Assembly (NCBI GenBank): GCA_030147305.1
Contig: JASLAE010000194.1
Location: 1-6,867, forward strand
Length of the DNA: 6,867 nt
Direction of reading: 5' to 3'
Source: Cesiribacter sp.
Lineage (GTDB): Bacteria; Bacteroidota; Bacteroidia; Cytophagales; Cyclobacteriaceae
Part shown: positions 1 to 6,435 of the stretch, piece after piece
How positions within the stretch are numbered: position 1 is the first letter of the stretch
How the letters are laid out: every line of letters starts with the position of its first letter
Program-made: the position numbers and the translations under genes
Notes under the pieces: model-generated
Told to the model about the DNA's origin: nothing
The model's database searches: none
Seen by the model: only the letters and a program-made list of their open reading frames with translations

Positions 1-869
1 TTCAGGCGCTGCAGCCGTCCGGCTACTTCATCTGCAATCTCCTCCAGCTCCTGCTGCATGGCTTCCAGGCGTACCAGGTTGTGAGAAAATGTAGTTTCGG
101 CCCCAACTGATTTGCGTTGCCGGTCCGGACTAACGGGCCTGTCGTCGAGCCCCTGCACCAGGCGGGCATAGTAGCGGCCACTCTTACCAAACAAACGTAC
201 CAGCTTTTCTTCAGGCCATTGGCGGAGGTCTTCACCCGTGCGGATACCCAGGCTGTGCATTTTCTCTGCCGTAACCTTGCCAATCCCATAAAACTTCTCA
301 ACAGGCAGCTGCGCAATAAAGCCCAGGGCCTCTTCCGGCTTTACCACTGTAAGCCCATTTGGCTTTTGTACATCGGAGGCCACCTTGGCCAGAAACTTAT
401 TATAGCTGATCCCTGCAGACGCGGTCAGGCCTGTTTCTTCTAAAATGCGTTGTTTAATTTCACGGGCAATCAGTGTAGCAGAGGGGGGTCCCATGAGAGG
501 CTCTGTTACATCCAGATAAGCTTCGTCCAGCGAAAGGGGTTCTACCAAAGGGGTATACTCTAAAAATATGCGGCGTATCTGTCGTGATACTGCTTTATAG
601 GCATCAAAACGGGGCCTTACAAAAATTATGTGCGGGCATAGGCGGTAGGCATGTGCAGAAGGCATGGCAGAACGGACACCAAATTTTCGTGCTTCGTAGC
701 TGGCGGCTGCTACAACGCCTCTTTCTCTGCTACCGCCAACGGCCACCGGCTTCCCCTTAAGCTGGGGATTATCCCGCTGCTCAACAGAGGCAAAAAAAGC
801 ATCCATGTCGACATGAATAATTTTGCGAAGCACATTTACGCCGTTAGGAGGCAAAATTTTGCCATTCAT
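1..869 (-). CDS. dinB: DNA polymerase IV (Y-family translesion polymerase), 3' end cut by window
   Basis: Error-prone Y-family polymerase that bypasses template lesions in the cytoplasm. Read from ATG at 869-867, 289 codons are open to the window edge; E. coli DinB has 351 residues, so roughly 65-75 C-terminal residues lie outside. Visible in order: the palm motif HVDMDAFFASVE, with metal-binding D21 and steric-gate F26; the finger motif GGSRERGVVAAASYEARKFG; the catalytic SLDEAYLDVT motif with D115 and E116 (E. coli D103/E104); ASAGISYNKFLAKVASD with KPNG; the thumb GIGKVTAEKM; and the start of the little-finger domain (RKSVGAETTFS). All catalytic acids are present and no frameshift is seen. 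The chosen start adds about 12 residues before the usual MRKIIHVD; a GTG at 833-831 would give the more typical length. The gene is divergent from tldD. No LexA box was recognised, so damage induction cannot be claimed. Confidence 0.96.
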   Translation of the reverse strand, partial: MNGKILPPNGVNVLRKIIHVDMDAFFASVEQRDNPQLKGKPVAVGGSRERGVVAAASYEARKFGVRSAMPSAHAYRLCPHIIFVRPRFDAYKAVSRQIRRIFLEYTPLVEPLSLDEAYLDVTEPLMGPPSATLIAREIKQRILEETGLTASAGISYNKFLAKVASDVQKPNGLTVVKPEEALGFIAQLPVEKFYGIGKVTAEKMHSLGIRTGEDLRQWPEEKLVRLFGKSGRYYARLVQGLDDRPVSPDRQRKSVGAETTFSHNLVRLEAMQQELEEIADEVAGRLQRL

Positions 870-888
870 CCCCTCAATGTATTGTTGA

Positions 889-919
889 TTTGGTAATTAA
901 TTTCTGGCAACGTATTTTG
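889..919 (+). promoter_or_regulatory. Possible Bacteroidota-type promoter for the tldD-tldE unit
   Basis: TTTG at 889-892 is followed by a 20-nt spacer and TATTTTG at 913-919. This resembles the Bacteroidota -33 TTTG / -7 TAnnTTTG consensus, with one T missing from the -7 box. It would place the transcript start near 926, about 70 nt before the tldD ATG. The spacer region is AT-rich, so a chance match is possible. No comparably good match was found on the minus strand for dinB. Confidence 0.3.
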
Positions 920-970
920 AGAGATTGAAATAAACTTCTGCGAAAGATTATTTCTAACGCCCACATAGCT

Positions 971-983
971 AATTTCTGAAATT
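971..983. promoter_or_regulatory. Short perfect palindrome before tldD, possible operator or leader element
   Basis: AATTTC (971-976) and GAAATT (978-983) form a perfect 6-bp inverted repeat around one central T, ending 12 nt before the tldD ATG. Its left half lies in a 9-base string, TAATTTCTG (970-978), which also occurs at 898-906 inside the proposed promoter spacer. A repressor half-site arrangement is possible, but AT-rich spacers produce such matches by chance. Confidence 0.2.
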
Positions 984-995
984 TACTGCTAAATA

Positions 996-2633
996 ATGAA
1001 AAGAAGAGACTTTTTACAGCTGGCAGGAATGGGTGCCGGAGCGCTGATGCTCCCTACCTACCTGTTTGGCAAGTCAGTTCCTTTGGATACGCCCTACAGC
1101 ATCATCGATGCTAAAAAGCACAAGGAACTGGCCGATGTTGCCCTTAATGCTGCCCGCAGCAGTGGCGCCAGTTATGCCGATGTACGGATTGGCCGTTACC
1201 TGAACCAGTATCTTTTTACCCGCGAGGATAAGGTACAGAACACAGTAAATACTGAATCTTACGGGGTTGGTATACGGGTAATTGCCAATGGTACCTGGGG
1301 CTTTGCGGCCACCGATCAGGTAACTGCCGATGCTATTAAAAAAGCCGCTGAACAAGCGGTTGCCATTGCCAAAGCCAATGGCAAGCTTCAAAAGGAACCT
1401 GTAAAACTTGTACCGGTAAAAAGCTGGGGAGAGCAGGAGTGGCGTACGCCCATTCAGAAAAATGCCTTTGAGGTGCCTGTTTCAGAAAAAGTAGACATGC
1501 TGCTGAGTGCCAACGCGGCTGCCATGTCGGGTGGTGCAAACTTTATTAACAGTGCCCTTTTTCTTGTCAATGAGCAGAAGTATTTTGCTTCTACAGACGG
1601 CTCTTATATCAACCAGGATATACACCGTATCTGGCCCACCTTTACTGTAACGGCTGTCGACGAGACCAGTGGTAAATTCAAGACCCGGGCTTCCCTAAGT
1701 GCCCCGATGGGTATGGGCTGGGAGTATATGAGCGGCCGCAAAGAAGATAAGATTCAGGGTCCTGCAGGCCTTATTTTCTATGGCAATTCCTACGATCAGA
1801 AAGAAGATGCCATTTCTGCTGCCCGCCAGGCCAAAGAAATGCTGACTGCCAAATCGGTTAAGCCTGGCAAATACGACCTGGTGCTGGATCCCGATCACCT
1901 GGGCCTGACCATACACGAATCGGTTGGCCACCCGCTGGAGCTTGACCGGGTGCTTGGCTACGAAGCAAATTATGCCGGCACTTCCTTTGCAACCCTGGAT
2001 AAGTGGGAAACCCGGAAGTTTAACTACGGCAGCAAAATTGTTAACCTGTTTGCCGATAAAACGCAGGATCATTCCCTGGGTCAGGTAGGCTGGGACGATG
2101 AGGGTGTAAAAACAAAACGTTGGGACCTTGTGAAGGATGGGGTATTGGTAGATTACCAGGCCATCCGGGATCAGGCACATATTCTTAACCATGATGAGTC
2201 ACATGGCTGCTGCTATGCCGACAGCTGGAGCAGCGTACAGTTCCAGCGCATGCCAAATGTAAGTCTGGCGCCTGGCACAGAAAAATACAGCATGCAGGAT
2301 ATGATCAAAGATGTGGAAGACGGTATTTTCATCATTGGCCGTGGTTCTTATTCTATTGATCAGCAGCGCTATAACTTCCAGTTTGGCGGCACCCTGTTCT
2401 ATGAAATTAAAAACGGACAGGTAACCGAGATGCTAAACGATGTAGCTTACCAGAGCAATACCCAGGAATTCTGGAACAGCTGTGCCAAAATTTGCGACAA
2501 AAGTGATTACCGCCTGTTTGGCTCCTTCTTCGACGGAAAAGGGCAGCCTTCACAGATCAGTGCAGTATCGCATGGCAGCAGCACCACCCGCTTCAATGGT
2601 GTAAACGTAATCAACACCGCAAGGAATATCTGA
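996..2633 (+). CDS. tldD: Tat-signal TldD-family zinc metalloprotease
   Basis: Predicted catalytic subunit of a TldD/TldE peptidase; family members cleave unfolded or peptide substrates (E. coli TldD/E acts on microcin B17 precursor and CcdA). The 545-residue protein starts with a twin-arginine signal: R3-R4-D-F-L, then a hydrophobic stretch to about residue 25. No clear AxA cleavage site or lipobox follows, so the signal may stay uncleaved as an anchor. The N-terminal TldD domain includes SYGVGIRV (88-95). The metalloprotease motif is HESVGH (H307, E308, H312), followed by the family-typical DSWSSV and RMPNVSLAPG segments. The C-terminal motif reads FFDGKGQPSQ, with D513 where TldD proteins usually have the zinc-binding Cys of CGKGQP. 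It is longer than E. coli TldD (about 481), mainly through the signal and insertions. The start at 996 is supported by the Tat motif directly after it. The pairing with tldE downstream supports the assignment; the physiological substrate is unknown. Confidence 0.93.
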   Translation: MKRRDFLQLAGMGAGALMLPTYLFGKSVPLDTPYSIIDAKKHKELADVALNAARSSGASYADVRIGRYLNQYLFTREDKVQNTVNTESYGVGIRVIANGTWGFAATDQVTADAIKKAAEQAVAIAKANGKLQKEPVKLVPVKSWGEQEWRTPIQKNAFEVPVSEKVDMLLSANAAAMSGGANFINSALFLVNEQKYFASTDGSYINQDIHRIWPTFTVTAVDETSGKFKTRASLSAPMGMGWEYMSGRKEDKIQGPAGLIFYGNSYDQKEDAISAARQAKEMLTAKSVKPGKYDLVLDPDHLGLTIHESVGHPLELDRVLGYEANYAGTSFATLDKWETRKFNYGSKIVNLFADKTQDHSLGQVGWDDEGVKTKRWDLVKDGVLVDYQAIRDQAHILNHDESHGCCYADSWSSVQFQRMPNVSLAPGTEKYSMQDMIKDVEDGIFIIGRGSYSIDQQRYNFQFGGTLFYEIKNGQVTEMLNDVAYQSNTQEFWNSCAKICDKSDYRLFGSFFDGKGQPSQISAVSHGSSTTRFNGVNVINTARNI

Positions 2634-2767
2634 TGGTAGCTGATCACGCGTAGGGGTATAAGTAATCTGGTACTATGACTGAGATAATTATACCAATTTA
2701 CTCTATAGACCATTTCCCTTATACACTGTACTGTAAATAATGACTCAAGACATAAGACTAATACACA

Positions 2768-4084
2768 ATGGCAATATTATCTAAAGAAGAGGCGCGCACC
2801 CTGATGCAAAAGGTGATTGGCTTTTCCAAAGCAGATGAATGCGTGGTGAACCTCAGCGGGAGCAATGGCGGCAACATCCGCTATGCCCGGAATTCTGTTT
2901 CTACCAGCGGCTCTGAAGAAAACACCTCCCTGGTGGTGCAAAGCTCCTATGGCAAAAAGAGTGCGACCAGCACCATTAATGAATTCGATGATGCTTCACT
3001 GGAGAAAGTAGTGCGTCGCAGTGAAGAGTTGGCACAATTGGCACCCGAAAACCCTGAATTTATGGGGGCCCTGGAGCCGCAGCAATACCAGGAAGGTAAA
3101 ACATATTTTAAGAGTACAGACAACATAACTCCGGATATGCGGGCAACCTTTGCTGCGAATAGCATCAACCCGGCGGCGGAAAAAAATATTACTGCTGCAG
3201 GCTTCCTGCAGGATTCTGCCGGTTTTAGTGCGCTGATGAATTCCAAAGGCCTGTTTGCTTATAACCAGACCAGTGGCGTAGACTTTACAGTTACCATGCG
3301 TACGAGCGATGGTACCGGTTCTGGCTGGGTAACCCGTGATTATAATGATGTCAGCAAGCTGGACACAGCAGAAGCCTCGCAGATTGCCATAGAAAAGGCA
3401 CTGCGTTCGCAAAATGCTAAAGCCATTGAGCCGGGCAAATATACCGTTATCCTGGAGCCTGCTGCTGCCTCAGATCTTATCCAGAACATGATGTACAGCA
3501 TGGGTGCCCGCAATGCAGATGAGGGCCGCAGCTTTCTGTCTAAAAAAGGTGGTGGCACCAAAATGGGGGAAAAGTTAGTAGATGAGCGAATCAACATTTA
3601 TAGTGACCCCTTGCATGCGGAAGTGCCGTTCTCACCCTGGTCGGGAGAAGGGATTCCCCTGAAAAAAACACTATGGCTGGAAAATGGTGTTGTGAAAAAC
3701 ATGTTCTATGACCGCTACTGGGCGAGTAAGCAGGGCAAAGAAGCACTGCCTGCTCCTTCCCGCTTTGTCATGGAAGGCGGAAACGCCTCGCTGGAGCAGA
3801 TGATCAAGGATACCAAAAAGGGCGTACTGGTTACCCGGCTCTGGTATATCCGTGCGGTAGATCCGCAAACACTGCTCTATACCGGCCTTACCCGCGATGG
3901 TACTTTCTATATCGAAAATGGCAAGATCATGTATCCGGTTAAAAATTTCCGCTTCAACGAAAGTCCGGTGATCATGCTCAATAACCTGGAAGCCCTGGGT
4001 AAACCCCAAAGGGTAGATGGTAACCTGGTGCCACCCATGAAGATTCGTGACTTTACCTTTACCAGCTTGTCTGATGCTGTATAA
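2768..4084 (+). CDS. tldE: TldE/PmbA-like non-catalytic peptidase partner
   Basis: A 438-residue TldD/PmbA-family protein, close to the usual PmbA length (about 450). In the family, TldE binds TldD and shapes the substrate channel but has no zinc site. Aligning AIEPGKYTVILEP with TldD's SVKPGKYDLVLDP places Q239-N-M-M-Y-S244 exactly where TldD has H-E-S-V-G-H, so the active-site motif is absent. PmbA-like segments include GRSFLSKKGGGTKMGEKLVD, the SPWSGEGIP turn, LENGVVKNMFYDRYWASKQG and a C-terminal NFRFNESPV. No signal peptide or membrane segment is visible, unlike its TldD partner. It lies 134 nt downstream of tldD with no terminator or convincing promoter between them, and a strong terminator follows, so co-transcription is likely. 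No Shine-Dalgarno sequence precedes the ATG, as is common in Bacteroidota. The subfamily is certain; the heterodimer is inferred from family and context. Confidence 0.92.
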   Translation: MAILSKEEARTLMQKVIGFSKADECVVNLSGSNGGNIRYARNSVSTSGSEENTSLVVQSSYGKKSATSTINEFDDASLEKVVRRSEELAQLAPENPEFMGALEPQQYQEGKTYFKSTDNITPDMRATFAANSINPAAEKNITAAGFLQDSAGFSALMNSKGLFAYNQTSGVDFTVTMRTSDGTGSGWVTRDYNDVSKLDTAEASQIAIEKALRSQNAKAIEPGKYTVILEPAAASDLIQNMMYSMGARNADEGRSFLSKKGGGTKMGEKLVDERINIYSDPLHAEVPFSPWSGEGIPLKKTLWLENGVVKNMFYDRYWASKQGKEALPAPSRFVMEGGNASLEQMIKDTKKGVLVTRLWYIRAVDPQTLLYTGLTRDGTFYIENGKIMYPVKNFRFNESPVIMLNNLEALGKPQRVDGNLVPPMKIRDFTFTSLSDAV

Positions 4085-4087
4085 GTA

Positions 4088-4104
4088 ACTTCTTAGGGAG
4101 AAGT
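4088..4104 (+). other. Small hairpin between tldE stop and its terminator
   Basis: ACTTCT (4088-4093) pairs with AGAAGT (4099-4104) around a 5-nt loop. It lies just after the tldE stop and 5 nt before the terminator stem. It could help stop readthrough or protect the 3' end, but six A/T-rich pairs form only a weak stem. Confidence 0.3.
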
Positions 4105-4109
4105 ATATG

Positions 4110-4142
4110 AAGCCCCTTCTCTTAATACAGAAGGGGCTTTTA
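4110..4142 (+). terminator. Intrinsic terminator of the tldD-tldE unit
   Basis: A perfect 11-bp stem, AAGCCCCTTCT (4110-4120) with AGAAGGGGCTT (4129-4139), closes an 8-nt loop and runs into a T tract (4138-4142). It lies 25 nt after the tldE stop. The opposite strand has no comparable T run, so it acts mainly on rightward transcription. It separates the tldD-tldE transcript from the MoxR operon. Confidence 0.87.
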
Positions 4143-4368
4143 ACTATAATAGGCTGTCTGTACAACTTTAAAATGCTATAAGAAACTTGTGCCCGTTATC
4201 AGGAATGCCATCCCCCAGGGTACTTCATCATACAAAAGGGTTGAAAGATTGTGCCTGGCAAGTTTTTTTATTGCTGTAATTTATTTTTAAGCGTACAAGC
4301 AAGAATAATCTGTTTCTTGCTGCAGTGCCGCAGCTACAGCATGCGGTCTGACTAATGAACAAGAACTT
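4143..4368 (+). other. Non-coding leader upstream of the DUF4159/MoxR operon
   Basis: 226 nt between the terminator and the next ATG, with no supported gene. It must contain the operon promoter unless the terminator leaks, but no convincing TTTG/TAnnTTTG pair was found. It holds an AT-rich tract (4263-4289), a hairpin of AGCAAGAA (4298-4305) with TTCTTGCT (4314-4321) around an 8-nt loop, and a weaker CCGCA/TGCGG pairing at about 4328-4346. A five-codon frame, ATG at 4355 to TGA at 4370-4372 (MNKNL), ends on the ATG of the next gene. No known riboswitch class was recognised. Confidence 0.4.
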
Positions 4369-4818
4369 ATGAACGCCGATCTATACTTGTCTTACCATCT
4401 TGCTACCCTGGATAAAACCATGGTGATAGAAGGGGATGGATTTTCTGTGTGGGCCTATCTGCTGCAGGACGATGAGCAAAGCATTGACTTTAGCTGCTTT
4501 CTCTGCGCAACCGGTACCCTTGCGGAGACAGATGCCGATGTAGAAAGATTTCTGGAAGAGGGGAACCAGCCCCCGCTGATGAAGGAATTTGCAAACGAGT
4601 GGTCAGTTGTTGAGGCACTGCAGGCGGAGGATATCGGCGTTGAAGCACTGGATGATGAAACCATTTCAATCAGCATCAGAAATAAAGAATACCTGCTGAT
4701 AGACCTGGCTGAAAAAATAGGGTATAGCATCGCCATTGCCAAAGATGGGCCTTACGGCCAGTTACTCATTACGGGTACAACGGAAGAAGAAGAGGAGGCG
4801 CCAGGCACCGATGAGTAA
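4369..4818 (+). CDS. Small acidic protein of unknown function, first gene of the MoxR operon
   Basis: I do not recognise this 149-residue protein. It is strongly acidic throughout and ends in an acidic tail (TEEEEEAPGTDE). It has no signal peptide and no transmembrane segment, so it is probably cytoplasmic. The N-terminal part reads as alternating strands (LYLSYHLATLD, FSVWAYLL), followed by a probable helical stretch with acidic residues (DADVERFLEEG) and a further beta-rich part (ISISIRNKEYLLIDL, YSIAIAKD). Two cysteines sit close together in FSCFLCATG. Its TAA stop overlaps the ATG of the DUF4159 gene by 8 nt, which suggests translational coupling and a shared role. It could be an adaptor or folding partner for the MoxR/DUF58 machinery, but that is inference from position only. 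Normal codon use and the overlap make it a real gene. Confidence 0.85.
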   Translation: MNADLYLSYHLATLDKTMVIEGDGFSVWAYLLQDDEQSIDFSCFLCATGTLAETDADVERFLEEGNQPPLMKEFANEWSVVEALQAEDIGVEALDDETISISIRNKEYLLIDLAEKIGYSIAIAKDGPYGQLLITGTTEEEEEAPGTDE

Positions 4819-5428
4819 ATTTTTCTTTACACGCCTGCAATACAACAGCGGCGACTGGAATGTAGACCAGCGCATGCCCTCCAATCTGATGCACTCACTG
4901 GTGCAATACACCAAAATACCAGTCGATACGCAGGAACGGGTAGTACCCCTGAACAGCCCTCAGCTTTTTGAATCACCCTTCTGTTATCTGAGTGGCCACA
5001 AGCTGGTAGAATTTGACGAAGATGAGTCTCGCAATTTCAAAGCTTATGTGCAAAGGGGTGGTTTTGTGTTTGTAGATGACTGCAACCACGACATTGACGG
5101 GCTGTTTGCCAAATCATTTGAAGTGCAAATGGCAAAGCTTTTTGGCGAAGGTGCGCTGAAAAAAATACCGAACACTCACCCGCTTTATACCTCTTTTTTT
5201 CGCTTCGAAGAAGGGCCGCCCACCACTGGTTTTGAGCTGAACGGCTGGGGCGATGACCTGGTGCACGATTACTTAAAAGCCATAGAAATTGATGGTAAAA
5301 TACGGGTGCTGTACAGCAATAAAGATTACGGCTGCGAGTGGGATTATGATTATCGAAACAAGCGCTGGCTGGCCGAAGACAATACTAAATTTGGGGTGAA
5401 CATTATCATATACGCCCTGACTGCTTAA
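4811..5428 (+). CDS. DUF4159 family protein
   Basis: A 205-residue protein with the marks of DUF4159: N-terminal FFFTRLQYNSGDW (residues 4-16), PFCYLSGHKLVEF (56-68), the core YVQRGGFVFVDDC (79-91), a short FEVQMAKLFGEG stretch, NTHPLY, IRVLYSNKDYGCEW, and the ending FGVNIIIYALTA. The family has a predicted glutamine-amidotransferase-like fold, but its biochemical role is not established. Here it is a stand-alone domain without the membrane segments found in longer family members, and no signal peptide is visible. ATG 4811 is preferred over an in-frame ATG at 4736: the extra 25 residues would be basic and out of register with the family, and would overlap the upstream gene by 83 nt. The 8-nt overlap with the upstream stop and the 8-nt gap to the MoxR gene support operon membership. 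Confidence 0.9.
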   Translation: MSKFFFTRLQYNSGDWNVDQRMPSNLMHSLVQYTKIPVDTQERVVPLNSPQLFESPFCYLSGHKLVEFDEDESRNFKAYVQRGGFVFVDDCNHDIDGLFAKSFEVQMAKLFGEGALKKIPNTHPLYTSFFRFEEGPPTTGFELNGWGDDLVHDYLKAIEIDGKIRVLYSNKDYGCEWDYDYRNKRWLAEDNTKFGVNIIIYALTA

Positions 5429-5436
5429 TTTATACT

Positions 5437-6435
5437 ATGCAACAAGCTGCACAATATACCGAACAGGACCTCCGGGAGCTTCCGCTGTTGCTGCCTCACT
5501 TGCGAAAGGCAATTGGCCAGGCAATCGTTGGACAGCAGGTGGTGGTAGACCAGCTGCTGGTAACCATGTTGGCGGGAGGACATGCGCTGCTGGAGGGTGT
5601 TCCGGGCCTTGCCAAAACACTGATGGTGCGTTCACTGGCAGAGGCGCTGGACCTGAAATTCAGGCGCATTCAGTTTACGCCAGACCTGATGCCCGGCGAT
5701 CTCATTGGTACTGAAATTCTGGAAGAAGATCGCCAGACCGGACATCATCATTTTATCTTTAACGAGGGGCCGCTTTTTGCCAATATTGTACTCGCCGACG
5801 AGATTAACAGAACACCACCCAAAACACAGGCCGCATTGCTGGAGGCTATGCAGGAGAGTCATATCACCTGGTCTGGCAAAACTTATGCACTGGAGCAGCC
5901 TTACCTGATCCTGGCTACTCAAAATCCGCTGGAGCAGGCGGGTACTTTTCCACTCCCGGAAGCGCAGCTTGACCGTTTTCTGCTTTACATACGGTTGGGT
6001 TACCCAAGTCTGCAGGAGGAAGTTGAAATTCTGAGCCGCACCACCTCCAACGCAGCGGCAGCCATTGAACCTGTTATGGGCGCAGCCGAGATTGTGCGTC
6101 TGCGGCGCATGGTGCGGGATTTACCCATCAGCCAGGCGCTGCTCTCATGGGTGGCACAGCTGGTACAATCCACACGGCCTGAACAATCTAAAAACGCTTT
6201 TGCCAAAGAATGGGTAAGCTGGGGTGCAGGCCCTCGCGCCGGGCAGGCCCTGGTGCTGGCAGCAAAAGCCCATGCGCTGATGAATGCCCGCCTTTCAGTT
6301 ATACCCGAAGATATCCAGTGGGCAGCCAAGCCGGTGCTCAGGCACCGGATCCTGCTGAATTTTGGTGCCGAGGCAGAAGGCATCACCACCGATACAGTAG
6401 TAGAGCGTCTTTTAAAGGAGGAGGCTAAGGCATGA
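5437..6435 (+). CDS. MoxR-family AAA+ ATPase
   Basis: A cytoplasmic AAA+ ATPase of 332 residues, typical length for the MoxR group, thought to act as a chaperone or metal-insertion factor for VWA-domain partners. Walker A is GVPGLAKT (54-61), Walker B is IVLADEINR (117-125), sensor 1 is ATQNP (160-164), the PEAQLDRF segment spans 174-181, and sensor 2 is GAGPRAG with R267. The helix-2 insert region FTPDLMPGDLIGTEI and the INRTPPKTQAALLEAMQE stretch are classic MoxR. All catalytic residues are present, so an active ATPase is expected. It begins 8 nt after the DUF4159 stop and ends in an ATGA overlap with the DUF58 gene. MoxR next to DUF58 is one of the best-conserved bacterial gene pairs; the client protein here is unknown. 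Confidence 0.97.
   Translation: MQQAAQYTEQDLRELPLLLPHLRKAIGQAIVGQQVVVDQLLVTMLAGGHALLEGVPGLAKTLMVRSLAEALDLKFRRIQFTPDLMPGDLIGTEILEEDRQTGHHHFIFNEGPLFANIVLADEINRTPPKTQAALLEAMQESHITWSGKTYALEQPYLILATQNPLEQAGTFPLPEAQLDRFLLYIRLGYPSLQEEVEILSRTTSNAAAAIEPVMGAAEIVRLRRMVRDLPISQALLSWVAQLVQSTRPEQSKNAFAKEWVSWGAGPRAGQALVLAAKAHALMNARLSVIPEDIQWAAKPVLRHRILLNFGAEAEGITTDTVVERLLKEEAKA
6416..6424 (+). promoter_or_regulatory. Shine-Dalgarno-like sequence before the DUF58 gene
   Basis: AGGAGGAGG at 6416-6424 ends 7 nt before the DUF58 ATG (6432). It is the only strong anti-SD match before any start in this window. It also encodes Lys-Glu-Glu near the MoxR C-terminus, so it may be coding coincidence rather than a selected site. 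Confidence 0.35.

Noticed and set aside
651..896. 81-codon plus-strand frame near the dinB start
   Set aside because: It is opposite the conserved DinB palm and finger motifs; the minus-strand reading is clearly the coding one.
1695..2192. 165-codon minus-strand open frame inside tldD
   Set aside because: It lies fully antisense to conserved TldD coding sequence, including the HESVGH motif, and shows no recognisable domain; a shadow frame.
2634..2767. Possible separate promoter or terminator between tldD and tldE
   Set aside because: No TTTG/TAnnTTTG pair and no GC-rich hairpin with a T tract was found; the 7-bp pairing gtataag/cttatac across a long loop looks like chance.
4146..4151. TATAAT resembling a sigma-70 -10 box after the terminator
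   Set aside because: No suitable -35 element lies upstream, it directly follows the terminator T tract, and Bacteroidota use a different primary promoter consensus.
4736..4810. 25-codon N-terminal extension of the DUF4159 protein
   Set aside because: The extension is very basic, lies inside the upstream gene and does not match the family; ATG 4811 starts just before the conserved FTRLQYNSGDW segment.
5590..5620. Walker A reading GVPGLAKT rather than GVPGLGKT in the MoxR protein
   Set aside because: Alanine at this position is common in MoxR ATPases and the K-T pair is intact, so no loss of activity is implied.
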